Assembly (NCBI RefSeq): GCF_016428585.1
Contig: NZ_JAELVR010000011.1
Location: 62,001 to 126,000 of the forward strand
Length of the DNA stretch: 64,000 bases
Origin: Sedimentitalea arenosa
GTDB taxonomy: Bacteria; Pseudomonadota; Alphaproteobacteria; Rhodobacterales; Rhodobacteraceae
Reading direction: 5' to 3'
Positions 45,775 to 56,293 of this stretch are shown in pieces. Under the pieces are notes generated by a model, which did not search any database, was not told the DNA's origin, and saw only the letters and a program-made list of their open reading frames with translations. The translations under genes and the position numbers were made by a program. Position 1 is the stretch's first letter, and every line of letters starts with the position of its first letter.

Positions 45775-48728
45775 CCGACCAATCCCCCAACGACCAGTTC
45801 CATGCCTCGAGCTTCATGCAGGGGCACAACGCCGAGTATCTCGAACAGCTCTACGCCCAGTATGCCGGCAACCCGGACGCGGTCGATGACGCCTGGGCCG
45901 AATTCTTCCGCGCCCTCGGCGATGCCGAAAGCGACGTCCAGGCCGAGGCGCAGGGCCCCAGCTGGGCGCGCCGCGATTGGCCGCTCGTGCCCGCGGATGA
46001 CCTGACCGCGGCGCTGACCGGCGAATGGCCCGACGCCGAGGCAAAGGCCGCCGGCGGCAAGATCGCCGCCAAGGCCGCCGAAAGCGGCGTCGCGCTGTCC
46101 GAAGACCAGATCAAGCGCGCCGTGCTCGACAGCATCCGCGCCCTGATGCTGATCCGGGCCTACCGGATCCGCGGCCATCTCGTCGCCGATCTCGACCCGC
46201 TGGGGATGCGCGACGAGACCCCGCATCCCGAACTCGATCCCCGCACCTACGGCTTCTCCGACGCCGACATGGACCGGCCGATCTTCATCGACAACGTGCT
46301 CGGCCTGCAGGTCGCATCGATGCGCCAGATCGTGGACATCGTGAAACGCACCTATTGCGGCACCTTCGCGCTGCAATACATGCACATTTCCAACCCCGAG
46401 GAAGCCGGCTGGCTCAAGGAGCGGATCGAGGGCTTCGGCAAGGAAATCAACTTCACCCGTGAAGGCCGCAAGGCGATCCTGAACAAGATGGTAGAGGCCG
46501 AGGGCTTCGAGAAGTTCCTGCATGTCAAGTTCATGGGGACCAAGCGCTTCGGCCTGGATGGCGGCGAAAGCCTGATCCCGGCGATGGAGCAGATCATCAA
46601 GCGCGGCGGCGCGCTCGGCGTCAAGGACATCATCATCGGCATGCCCCACCGGGGCCGCCTGTCGGTGCTGGCCAACGTGATGGCCAAGCCCTACCGCGCC
46701 ATCTTCAACGAATTCCAGGGCGGCAGCTTCAAGCCCGAGGACGTCGACGGCTCGGGCGACGTGAAATACCACCTCGGCGCCTCCAGCGACCGCGAATTCG
46801 ACGGCAACTCGGTACACCTGTCGCTCACCGCCAACCCCAGCCACCTCGAGGCGGTCAACCCGGTCGTGCTGGGCAAGGCCCGCGCCAAGCAGGACCAGAA
46901 CAACGATTCCCAGCGCACCTCGGTGCTGCCGATCCTGCTGCATGGCGACGCGGCCTTCGCGGGCCAGGGCGTCGTGGCAGAATGTTTCGGCCTGTCGGGC
47001 CTCAAGGGCCATCGCACCGGCGGCACCATGCATATCGTGGTGAACAACCAGATCGGCTTCACCACCGCGCCCCACTTCTCGCGCTCCTCGCCCTACCCGA
47101 CCGATATCGCGCTGATGGTCGAGGCGCCGATCTTCCACGTCAACGGCGACGACCCCGAGGCGGTGGTGCACGCCGCCAAGGTGGCGACCGAGTTCCGCCA
47201 GAAATTCCACAAGGACGTGGTCATCGACATCTTCTGCTATCGCCGCTTCGGTCACAACGAAGGCGACGAGCCGATGTTCACCAACCCGATCATGTACAAG
47301 CGGATCAAGACCCACAAGACGACGCTCAGCCTCTACACCGAGCGCCTCGTCAAGGACGGCCTGATCCCCGAGGGCGAGATCGAGGACATGAAGGCCGCCT
47401 TCCAGGCCCATCTGAACGAGGAGTTCGAGGCCGGCAAGGACTACAAGCCCAACAAGGCCGACTGGCTCGACGGACGCTGGTCGCACCTGAACCGCGAGGG
47501 CGAGGAATACGTCCGCGGCGAAACCGCCATCCAGCCCGAGACCATGTCCGAGATCGGCACCGCCCTGACCAGCGCGCCCGACGGGTTCCCGCTGCACCGC
47601 ACGGTGGCGCGCCTGCTCGAGTCGCGCGGCGAGATGTTCAAGTCCGGCAAGGGCTTTGACTGGGCCACCGGCGAGGCGCTGGCCTTCGGCTCGCTTCTGA
47701 CCGAAGGCTACCCGGTCCGACTCTCCGGGCAGGACGCGACCCGCGGCACCTTCAGCCAGCGCCACTCCGGCCTGATCAGCCAGGACACCGAGGAACGCTA
47801 CTACCCGCTCAACAACATCCGCGCCGGGCAGTCCAACTACGAGGTCATCGACTCGATGCTCAGCGAATACGCCGTGCTCGGGTTCGAATACGGCTACTCG
47901 CTGGCCGAACCCAACGCGCTGGTGCTGTGGGAAGCGCAGTTCGGCGATTTCGCCAACGGCGCGCAGATCATGTTCGACCAGTTCATCAGCTCGGGCGAAA
48001 GCAAGTGGCTGCGCATGTCGGGCCTCGTCTGCCTGCTGCCGCACGGCTATGAGGGCCAGGGCCCGGAACACTCCTCCGCCCGGCTGGAACGCTTCCTGCA
48101 GATGTGCGGCCAGGACAACTGGATCGTCGCCAACTGCACGACGCCCGCGAACTATTTCCACATCCTGCGCCGCCAGATCCACCGCTCCTTCCGCAAGCCG
48201 CTGATCCTGATGACCCCGAAGTCGCTGCTGCGCCACAAGCTGGCCGTGTCGGATGCCGAGGATTTCACCACCGGGTCGAGCTTCCACCGCGTGCTCTGGG
48301 ACGACGCGGAAAAGGGCCATTCCGACACCAAGCTGGTCGCCGACGACAAGATCAAACGCGTGGTGCTGTGCTCGGGCAAGGTCTATTACGACCTGCTCGA
48401 GGAACGCGACGCCCGCGGCATTGACGACATCTACCTGCTGCGGGTCGAACAGTTCTATCCGTTCCCGGCGATCTCGATGGTCAAGGAACTGGAACGCTTC
48501 AAGCAGGCCGAAATCGTCTGGTGCCAGGAAGAGCCCAAGAACCAGGGCGCCTGGACCTTCATCGAGCCCAACATCGAATGGGTGCTCGGCCGGATCAACG
48601 CCAGCCACAAACGGCCGGTCTATGTCGGCCGCGCCACCTCGGCCTCGCCCGCCACGGGCCTCGCCAGCCAACACAAAGCCCAACAAGAAGCGCTCGTGAA
48701 CGACGCGCTGACGATCGAAGGAAACTGA
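45771..48728 (+). CDS. sucA: 2-oxoglutarate dehydrogenase E1 component
   Basis: The 985-aa thiamine-diphosphate subunit of the 2-oxoglutarate dehydrogenase complex. Features are the N-terminal E2-docking start (NAEYLEQLYAQYAGNPDAV), IGMPHRGRLSVLANV near residue 290, the TPP/Mg site GDAAFAGQGVVAE with NNQIGFTT near 390-430, and GHNEGDEP near 500. Length is normal for the family. sucB follows three bases after its stop. Confidence 0.97.
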   Translation: MTDQSPNDQFHASSFMQGHNAEYLEQLYAQYAGNPDAVDDAWAEFFRALGDAESDVQAEAQGPSWARRDWPLVPADDLTAALTGEWPDAEAKAAGGKIAAKAAESGVALSEDQIKRAVLDSIRALMLIRAYRIRGHLVADLDPLGMRDETPHPELDPRTYGFSDADMDRPIFIDNVLGLQVASMRQIVDIVKRTYCGTFALQYMHISNPEEAGWLKERIEGFGKEINFTREGRKAILNKMVEAEGFEKFLHVKFMGTKRFGLDGGESLIPAMEQIIKRGGALGVKDIIIGMPHRGRLSVLANVMAKPYRAIFNEFQGGSFKPEDVDGSGDVKYHLGASSDREFDGNSVHLSLTANPSHLEAVNPVVLGKARAKQDQNNDSQRTSVLPILLHGDAAFAGQGVVAECFGLSGLKGHRTGGTMHIVVNNQIGFTTAPHFSRSSPYPTDIALMVEAPIFHVNGDDPEAVVHAAKVATEFRQKFHKDVVIDIFCYRRFGHNEGDEPMFTNPIMYKRIKTHKTTLSLYTERLVKDGLIPEGEIEDMKAAFQAHLNEEFEAGKDYKPNKADWLDGRWSHLNREGEEYVRGETAIQPETMSEIGTALTSAPDGFPLHRTVARLLESRGEMFKSGKGFDWATGEALAFGSLLTEGYPVRLSGQDATRGTFSQRHSGLISQDTEERYYPLNNIRAGQSNYEVIDSMLSEYAVLGFEYGYSLAEPNALVLWEAQFGDFANGAQIMFDQFISSGESKWLRMSGLVCLLPHGYEGQGPEHSSARLERFLQMCGQDNWIVANCTTPANYFHILRRQIHRSFRKPLILMTPKSLLRHKLAVSDAEDFTTGSSFHRVLWDDAEKGHSDTKLVADDKIKRVVLCSGKVYYDLLEERDARGIDDIYLLRVEQFYPFPAISMVKELERFKQAEIVWCQEEPKNQGAWTFIEPNIEWVLGRINASHKRPVYVGRATSASPATGLASQHKAQQEALVNDALTIEGN

Positions 48729-48731
48729 ACC

Positions 48732-50303
<1,572 letters not shown>

Positions 50304-50316
50304 GAGCCGAAAGAAG

Positions 50317-50820
50317 ATGGAAAGGCCAGCCGACCCCGCTCACGAACCCCATATCGAAGCGTTCAACCTGACGGTGGCGCTGGTCTTCAACCATCTCTAC
50401 ATCAATTTCCCTATCCGGCAGTGGTTCACCGCCGGAACGCTGGGCGACGCATTCAAGGAACTCTGTGAGACGCCTGATCAGGATCTGGTCCTGCCTTCCG
50501 GTATACCGCAAGAGGCCGGAGTGACTTACATTCGCGGATCCAACGTTCCTCCTTCGCGCTACCTACAGGAAATCTTGCGATGGCTGGAAATCAATGGGCT
50601 GCATTTTCGCGACACGGATTCCGACGGTGACGATGTTTTTCAGATGACGTCCAAGGCCCTGACGATACTGGGGAAATCTCCTGACGGCATATCCGGAAAC
50701 CTTGGCAACAGCCTGACAAATGCAGTCGGCGCTGCAGGTGCGGAAGCCGGCAAGGCCGCCATCGGCGAGGTTGTCGGACAGATCATCGGCGCTGCCGCGC
50801 GCGGATTTGCAGGAGGATAA
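50317..50820 (+). CDS. Protein of unknown function in the sucAB operon
   Basis: A 167-aa protein I do not recognise. The N-terminal two-thirds look globular (FNLTVALVFNHLYINFPIRQW near 16; RYLQEILRWLEINGLHF near 81). The last 40 residues are a Gly/Ala-rich amphipathic stretch (NAVGAAGAEAGKAA, GEVVGQIIGAAARG) that could associate with membranes. It begins 13 bp after sucB and ends four bases before the next gene. It is not a usual member of this operon and may be an insertion. Confidence 0.7.
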   Translation: MERPADPAHEPHIEAFNLTVALVFNHLYINFPIRQWFTAGTLGDAFKELCETPDQDLVLPSGIPQEAGVTYIRGSNVPPSRYLQEILRWLEINGLHFRDTDSDGDDVFQMTSKALTILGKSPDGISGNLGNSLTNAVGAAGAEAGKAAIGEVVGQIIGAAARGFAGG

Positions 50821-50824
50821 TGAT

Positions 50825-51214
50825 GTGACCCCCGAACTCACCGCCCTCACCCTCGCCGCCCTGCTGCAAGTGCTCCAGTTCGCGGCCTACTCGGTCACGG
50901 CCAACCTCCAGGTCGGGACGAAAACCGCGCTCGGCCCCCGCGATGAACCGGTGCATCTCACCGGCACCGCGGGCCGCCTGCAGCGCGCGATGACCAACCA
51001 TTTCGAAGGGCTCATCCTCTTCACCATTGCCTGCACGGTCATCGCCCTCACGGACCAGTCGACCGCCCTCACCCAAACCTGCGCCTGGACCTACCTCGCC
51101 GCCCGCGTGCTCTACGTCCCGGCCTACGCCTTCGGCCTGACCCCCTGGCGCTCGCTGATCTGGGGTGTCGGCTTCCTCGCCACCGTCACCATGCTTCTGG
51201 CGGCGCTGGCATGA
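50825..51214 (+). CDS. MAPEG-family membrane protein
   Basis: A 129-aa four-helix membrane protein of the MAPEG (membrane-associated eicosanoid/glutathione) family. The GTG start gives VTPELTALTLAALLQVLQF; RLQRAMTNHFEGLILFT near residue 53 is the family core with the glutathione-site Arg/Asn/Glu, and RVLYVPAYAFGLTPWRS near 92 is typical of the bacterial branch. The substrate is unknown. It sits within the odh operon before lpd. Confidence 0.83.
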   Translation: MTPELTALTLAALLQVLQFAAYSVTANLQVGTKTALGPRDEPVHLTGTAGRLQRAMTNHFEGLILFTIACTVIALTDQSTALTQTCAWTYLAARVLYVPAYAFGLTPWRSLIWGVGFLATVTMLLAALA

Positions 51215-51279
51215 TCTTCATCTTCGCGGAAATACTCCGGGGTGAGGCGCGCACGCGCCGAGGGGCGGAGCCCCTGTCC
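51214..51279 (+). repeat. Rhodobacterales-type intergenic repeat, copy C
   Basis: Right after the MAPEG stop the sequence reads TCATCTTCG..AAATACTCCGGGGT and then two hairpins, GGCGCG-CA-CGCGCC and GGGGC-GGA-GCCCC. The first 25 bases match the minus strand of the copy at 27001-27044. It lies between the MAPEG gene and lpd. Confidence 0.7.
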
Positions 51280-51376
51280 CGGCCCGCGCCATCGCTTTCG
51301 CTGCACACCGCGTATGTACGCGATATGCACGGCATGTGTACGCTTGGCACAGCCCGAATTCCCACAGGAGACTCCC

Positions 51377-52765
51377 ATGGCTAACTACGACGTCATCATC
51401 ATCGGTTCCGGCCCCGGCGGCTATGTCTGCGCCATCCGCTGCGCCCAGCTGGGCCTGAAAACCGCCTGCGTCGAGGGCCGCGACACGCTCGGCGGCACCT
51501 GTCTGAACGTCGGCTGCATCCCCTCCAAGGCGCTGCTGCACGCCAGCCACATGCTGCACGAGGCCGAACACAATTTCGCCGCAATGGGCCTCAAGGGCAA
51601 AAGCCCCTCCGTCGACTGGAAACAGATGCTCGCCTACAAGGACGACACCATCGGGCAGAACACCAAGGGCATCGAATTCCTGTTCAAGAAGAACAAGATA
51701 GACTGGATCAAGGGCTGGGCCTCGATTCCCGAGACGGGCAAGGTCAAGGTCGGCGACGACGTGCACGAGGCAAAGAGCATCATCATCGCCACCGGCTCCG
51801 AACCCGCCTCCCTGCCCGGCGTCGAGGTCGATGAAAAGACCGTCGTCACCTCCACCGGCGCGCTGGAACTGGGCAAGGTGCCGAAGAAGCTCGTGGTGAT
51901 CGGCGCCGGCGTCATCGGCCTCGAACTGGGCAGCGTCTATTCCCGTCTCGGCGCCGAGGTCACGGTGATCGAATATCTCGACGCCATTACCCCCGGAATG
52001 GATTCGGAAGTCCAGAAGACCTTCCAGAGAATCCTGAAGAAACAAGGGCTTGAATTCATCATGGGCGCGGCGGTCCAGAAGACCGAAACCCTGAAAACCA
52101 AGGCCAAGGTACACTACAAGCTCAGGAAGGACGACAGCGAACACGTGCTCGACGCCGACGTGGTGCTGGTCGCCACCGGACGCAAACCCTATACCGACGG
52201 GCTCGGGCTCGACGGTCTCGGCGTGACCCTCTCCAAGCGCGGCCAGATCGAAGTCGGCAAGGACTGGCAGACCAACGTCAAGGGCATCTACGCCATCGGC
52301 GACTGCATCGACGGCCCCATGCTGGCCCACAAGGCCGAGGACGAAGGCATGGCCGTCGCCGAACAGGTTGCCGGCAAGCACGGGCATGTGAACTACGGCG
52401 TCATCCCCGGCGTGATCTACACCCACCCCGAGGTCGCCAATGTCGGCGAAACCGAACAAACCCTGAAAGAACAAGGCCGTAACTACAAGGTCGGCAAGTT
52501 CATGTTCATGGGCAACGGCCGCGCCAAGGCCAATTTCGCCGCCGACGGCTTCGTCAAGATCCTCGCCGACAAGGAGACGGACCGCATCCTCGGCGCGCAT
52601 ATCATCGGCCCCAGCGCGGGTGAGCTGATCCACGAGATCTGCGTCGCGATGGAGTTCGGCGCCGCCGCCGAAGACATCGCCCTGACCTGCCACGCCCACC
52701 CGACCTATTCCGAGGCCGTGCGTGAGGCGGCCCTGGCCTGCGGCGACGGCCCCATCCACAGCTGA
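51377..52765 (+). CDS. lpd: Dihydrolipoamide dehydrogenase (E3)
   Basis: The 462-aa flavoenzyme reoxidising dihydrolipoyl arms of 2-oxoglutarate dehydrogenase. FAD loop [14 protein letters not shown] is at residues 7-20, the redox disulfide in [13 protein letters not shown] near 38-50, the NAD loop [22 protein letters not shown] near 175, and the His-Glu pair in [11 protein letters not shown] near 441. The start at 51377 has CAGGAG upstream. Linkage to sucAB argues that this E3 serves 2-oxoglutarate dehydrogenase. Confidence 0.96.
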   Translation: MANYDVIIIGSGPGGYVCAIRCAQLGLKTACVEGRDTLGGTCLNVGCIPSKALLHASHMLHEAEHNFAAMGLKGKSPSVDWKQMLAYKDDTIGQNTKGIEFLFKKNKIDWIKGWASIPETGKVKVGDDVHEAKSIIIATGSEPASLPGVEVDEKTVVTSTGALELGKVPKKLVVIGAGVIGLELGSVYSRLGAEVTVIEYLDAITPGMDSEVQKTFQRILKKQGLEFIMGAAVQKTETLKTKAKVHYKLRKDDSEHVLDADVVLVATGRKPYTDGLGLDGLGVTLSKRGQIEVGKDWQTNVKGIYAIGDCIDGPMLAHKAEDEGMAVAEQVAGKHGHVNYGVIPGVIYTHPEVANVGETEQTLKEQGRNYKVGKFMFMGNGRAKANFAADGFVKILADKETDRILGAHIIGPSAGELIHEICVAMEFGAAAEDIALTCHAHPTYSEAVREAALACGDGPIHS

Positions 52766-52782
52766 CCATTGGCCCCGGCGGA

Positions 52783-53361
52783 TCACACCGCCGGGGTCAA
52801 CCACGCTCGCAGGTAGGTCTGCAGGCGCGCCTCGAAGGACTGCGCCGCATGCAAGGCACAGAACTGCAGCGCCATCGACTGGACCGCAAAGGCCTGCACC
52901 CCCTCGGCCAGCAACTCCGCGTCCACGTCCCGGCGATAGGACCCGGCCGAGATCCAGCCCGCGACCAGCGTCACGTACCGATCGAAACTCTTCGCGATCG
53001 GTCCGATCTCGGACACGGCAGCGGCTCCCGAATAGCGCAGGATCACGTCGAACACGTAGCGTTCCGAGGTCATGAAACTGTGCAGCGGCATGAGCTGCGC
53101 GCAAATCCCGGCCACATCCCGCGGCACGGGCACCGACTCGGCGCGTTCCAGCAAAGTGTCGAGTTCGCCGCCGATCAGCAGTTCCATCAACGCGTCCTTG
53201 TCCCGGAAATGCGCAAAGAATGTCCCCTTGGCCACGCCGGCGCGTGCCACCACGTCCTCGACCCTCAGCGCCTCGTACCCCGACTCGCGCACCAGGGCGT
53301 CCGCCTCTTCCAGCAGCCTGGCGCGCGTGCGCAGGGTCCGTTGTTGAATTGGTTTGCTCAT
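52783..53361 (-). CDS. TetR-family transcriptional regulator
   Basis: A 192-aa repressor-type regulator. The N-terminal helix-turn-helix is RVEDVVARAGVAKGTFFAHFRDKDALMELL at about residues 36-65, the standard TetR DNA-binding pattern. The C-terminal ligand domain is unassignable. It is divergent from the flavodoxin-fold gene at 53465, with three operator-like palindromes between them, so it probably represses that gene and itself. Confidence 0.92.
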   Translation of the reverse strand: MSKPIQQRTLRTRARLLEEADALVRESGYEALRVEDVVARAGVAKGTFFAHFRDKDALMELLIGGELDTLLERAESVPVPRDVAGICAQLMPLHSFMTSERYVFDVILRYSGAAAVSEIGPIAKSFDRYVTLVAGWISAGSYRRDVDAELLAEGVQAFAVQSMALQFCALHAAQSFEARLQTYLRAWLTPAV

Positions 53362-53383
53362 GCAGCTCTTGTGACAGTTTTTC

Positions 53384-53448
53384 TGACCGTGGTCAAATTT
53401 TGTAATTGACCACGGTCACTTTATGACGCAAATAAGTGACCACGGTCA
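53384..53448. promoter_or_regulatory. Three TetR-type operators
   Basis: The 12-bp palindromic core TGACC-N2-GGTCA occurs three times: 53384-53395, 53407-53418 and 53437-53448, with centres 23 and 30 bp apart. The first is in the opposite sense of the other two. They fill the space between the divergent tetR and oxidoreductase genes. Confidence 0.8.
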
Positions 53449-53464
53449 ATTTATGGAGAATCAC

Positions 53465-54058
53465 ATGTCATCCAGGAAGATATTTGTCCTCGACGGTCAC
53501 CCCGCGAAAACCAGCCTGTCGCGAGAATTCGCCGAACGCTATGCCGACGCGGCCCGCCACGCGGGCCACGAGGTGCGGATCACGCATCTCTCCGAACTCG
53601 TCTTCGATGAGGATTTCGGTCAGGGAAACTATGAGAATTTCAAACCCCTGGAACCTGTGCTTGAGCAGGTCATGGAGGATATCGAGTGGAGCGAGCACCT
53701 GGTCCTGACCTCACCGATGTGGTGGGGCGGCCTGCCCGCGCGCCTGAAGGGATTGATCGACCGCGCCTTCGTGCCGGGGCGCGCATTCGATCCGCGCAAC
53801 ACCACGCTTTCCGGGATGCCCTCGCCGATGCTGACCGGACGCTCGGCCCGTGTCATCCTCACCTCGGACACGCCGGGCTGGGTGATGCGCCTGCTCTATC
53901 GGCGCGCGCTGATCTGGCAGATGCGGGGGCAGATCCTGGGCTTCGTCGGGTTCAAGCCGACCCGCTTCACCTATTTCGCGGGCGCCAGCTACCCCAAGCC
54001 GGGCATGGTCGAGCGTTGGATCGGACAGGTCGAACGGATCGGCGCGGCCGCGGCGTGA
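53465..54058 (+). CDS. NAD(P)H-dependent oxidoreductase, flavodoxin fold (MdaB/NQO-like)
   Basis: A 197-aa flavodoxin-like protein. The FMN phosphate loop is near the start (IFVLDGHPAKTSLSREFAERY), and LVLTSPMWWGGLPARLKGLIDRAF near residue 80 is the family hallmark of quinone reductases. Divergent TetR control suggests induction by a quinone-like or electrophilic compound. The start at 53465 has TGGAGA at good distance; two upstream in-frame ATGs overlap or adjoin operator 3. Confidence 0.88.
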   Translation: MSSRKIFVLDGHPAKTSLSREFAERYADAARHAGHEVRITHLSELVFDEDFGQGNYENFKPLEPVLEQVMEDIEWSEHLVLTSPMWWGGLPARLKGLIDRAFVPGRAFDPRNTTLSGMPSPMLTGRSARVILTSDTPGWVMRLLYRRALIWQMRGQILGFVGFKPTRFTYFAGASYPKPGMVERWIGQVERIGAAAA

Positions 54059-54064
54059 CGTCGC

Positions 54065-54667
54065 TCACCAGAGCGTTTCGGCGGCGCGAGCACCCCAGGC
54101 CGTGTCATAGGCCGCGCCGCCCTCTTCGCCATCGGTCATCTCGGCCAGGATATCGCCTACGCTCGGCAGTCCGGCGCTGTCATCACGGGACCAGAGACCG
54201 GCGCGCAACACCGCCCGCGCGCATTGGGTATAGACCTCGCCGATGCGGATCACGATCACCGTCGCCGGTTGCCGCCCTTTCTTCGTAAAACGGTTCCGCA
54301 ACTCCGCGTCCGTGGTCAGTTTCGCACGTCCGTTGATCCGCACGACCGTGTCGGACCCCGGCACCATGAACATCAACGACACGCGCCCGTCCGTCACGAT
54401 ATTGCGCAGGGAATCCAGCCGGTTGTTGCCGCGCCAGTCGGGCATCGCCAGGGTTCCCGGGTCCAGTTCGACGACCACCGGGCCGTCATCCCCACGCGGG
54501 CTGCCATCGGTGCCATCAGTGCCGACCGTGACCAGCACGCAAAAGCGCGAGGCGGCGATCCAGCGCCGGTAGAGCGGCGTCATCCGCGCGGCGACCTTGC
54601 GCAACGCTGGTTGGCCCGGTTCGCCATAGAGCGCTTCCAGCGCCTCGATATCCTCAAGATACTGCAT
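54065..54667 (-). CDS. Pyridoxamine 5'-phosphate oxidase-like FMN protein
   Basis: A 200-aa PPOX-type split-barrel protein, probably binding FMN or F420. The barrel core is ASRFCVLVTVGTDGTDGSPRGDDG near residues 39-62, DWRGNNRLDSLRNIVTDGRVSLMFMVPG near 77 and RINGRAKLTTD near 109, as in the MSMEG_1061 group. The reaction is unknown. It overlaps the plsC gene by 14 bp and ends the ftsE-ftsX-plsC operon. Confidence 0.83.
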   Translation of the reverse strand: MQYLEDIEALEALYGEPGQPALRKVAARMTPLYRRWIAASRFCVLVTVGTDGTDGSPRGDDGPVVVELDPGTLAMPDWRGNNRLDSLRNIVTDGRVSLMFMVPGSDTVVRINGRAKLTTDAELRNRFTKKGRQPATVIVIRIGEVYTQCARAVLRAGLWSRDDSAGLPSVGDILAEMTDGEEGGAAYDTAWGARAAETLW

Positions 54668-55397
54668 CGGCCTCGAACCCCGCTTCGCGCATCAGTGCGT
54701 CCGACCGGGTTTCGACCCGGCGTTCCAGTTCCTTCATGAACTCGACCCGCGACAAACCCGGCGGCATCGGCTCGAGAAACTCGACCACCGCGACGCCGGG
54801 ACGGCGCATGATGCCCTTGCGCGGCCACAGCACCCCGACATTCGTCGCCACCGGCACGCAGGTCTGGCCCAGCTGTTCATACAGGATGCCGGTGCCGACC
54901 TTGTAATCGGCCTTCATCCCCGGCGCGACGCGGGTACCCTGCGAATAGATCACCAGCTGTCCGGCCTCCTGCCGGCCTGCATTGACGTCTCGCACCATCT
55001 TGTCGATCGCCGCCCCGCGCTTGCCCCGGTCGACCGGAACACAGTCCAGCAGCTTGGCATATTGACCGATGACGGGCGTGCGCAGGATCTCCTTCTTCAT
55101 GATGAACTTCGCCGTGGGCAAGGCGGTGAAGATCATCATGATGTCCAGAAAAGACTGGTGCTTCGCCGCGATCAGCGCCTCGCCCTGGGGCGGCGTGCCG
55201 CGCACCTCGCAGCGGATCCCGACCATCCAGCGCGCTGACCAGAACACCCAGCGGGAATAGGTCTTGCAGCAAACCCGTGCCCCATGCTTGCTGAACAGCG
55301 CCCACGGCGCGAATACCAGCCCCACGATCGGCATCATCACATAGATCTGCCCGACGAAGAGCAGAGAGCGCAGCCATTGGAAAGCGTCCCGGATCAT
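54654..55397 (-). CDS. plsC: 1-acyl-sn-glycerol-3-phosphate acyltransferase
   Basis: A 247-aa inner-membrane acyltransferase making phosphatidic acid. The HX4D motif is KHQSFLD near residues 78-84, with a PVDRGKRGAA block near 120, and YSQGTR near 151 where EGTR is usual (Glu to Gln). One or two N-terminal helices anchor it. It overlaps ftsX by four bases. PlsC is the best call; a lyso-ornithine-lipid acyltransferase is an alternative. Confidence 0.86.
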   Translation of the reverse strand: MIRDAFQWLRSLLFVGQIYVMMPIVGLVFAPWALFSKHGARVCCKTYSRWVFWSARWMVGIRCEVRGTPPQGEALIAAKHQSFLDIMMIFTALPTAKFIMKKEILRTPVIGQYAKLLDCVPVDRGKRGAAIDKMVRDVNAGRQEAGQLVIYSQGTRVAPGMKADYKVGTGILYEQLGQTCVPVATNVGVLWPRKGIMRRPGVAVVEFLEPMPPGLSRVEFMKELERRVETRSDALMREAGFEADAVS

Positions 55398-56293
55398 TGC
55401 AATCGCTCCAGTTTTCGATGCGCCGCGACCCAGGTCGCCCCAAAGGCCACTGCCGCCGCAAGGATCGGGATCAAAAGCGGCAACAGCCAGCCCGCCCCGC
55501 GGAACCCCAGCCCGGTCAGAACGCCGCCGGCCTCGCTGGCCGCGGGCAACAGCGCGACTCCTGACATGCCGAGCGCAATCCCGCCGCCCGCCCCGATCAG
55601 GGCACGGAATGTGAACCGGCGGATGAAGGCCTGCGCAATATAGCGGTCCCGTGCCCCGACCAGCCGCAGTACTTCGATCACCTGCGCGTTCGCCGCGAGA
55701 GAGGCATTGGCCGCCAGAGTGATCATCGCGGCGGTCGCGCCGGCGATCAGCAGGATCGAGATCAGCGCCATGCGCCGCAGGCCGTGCGCCGCATCGACCA
55801 GCGGCGCCCGCCAGCGGCCGTGATCGTCCAACACCGCGCCCGGCACCTCGGCGCTCAGCCGCAGGCGCAGCCCGGCCGCGTCGTACCCCGGATCGGCGGC
55901 GACGACATCGATCAGCTGCGGCACCGGCAGGCCATCGAGCGGCAGTTCGGCTCCGAACCAGGGCTCCAGGAGCGCGGCCTGCTCCTCGGCGGTCAGCGGC
56001 TCCGCACTGGCGACCCCCGGGGTCTGCCGCAGGATGGTCAGCGCGGACTCGGTCTGCGCGGCAAGCTGCTCGGGCGGGGCCGAGATGCGCAGCGTCGCGC
56101 TGCGGGCCAACTCGTCGGCCCAGCGATCCGCCAGCCGCCCGGATGCCAGCGACAGCGCCAGGGCAAAGACCGCGAGGAAGGCCATCGCACCCGCGACGAA
56201 CACGGTCAGCTGCGCCGTGATCCCACTGGGCGGCACCACCCGGTCGGCCTGCGCATCACCGACAAGAAAGGCGCGAATATTGCCCTTGCTCAC
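55394..56293 (-). CDS. ftsX: Cell division protein FtsX
   Basis: A 299-aa ABC-type membrane protein that with FtsE couples the divisome to peptidoglycan hydrolases. A hydrophobic N-terminal segment (LTVFVAGAMAFLAVFALALSLASG, residues 29-52) is followed by a periplasmic domain (55-165) and three C-terminal helices, with VIEVLRLVGARDRYIAQAFIRRFT near 210 as the FtsX/permease signature. It overlaps both ftsE and plsC by four bases. Confidence 0.9.
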   Translation of the reverse strand: MSKGNIRAFLVGDAQADRVVPPSGITAQLTVFVAGAMAFLAVFALALSLASGRLADRWADELARSATLRISAPPEQLAAQTESALTILRQTPGVASAEPLTAEEQAALLEPWFGAELPLDGLPVPQLIDVVAADPGYDAAGLRLRLSAEVPGAVLDDHGRWRAPLVDAAHGLRRMALISILLIAGATAAMITLAANASLAANAQVIEVLRLVGARDRYIAQAFIRRFTFRALIGAGGGIALGMSGVALLPAASEAGGVLTGLGFRGAGWLLPLLIPILAAAVAFGATWVAAHRKLERLQ

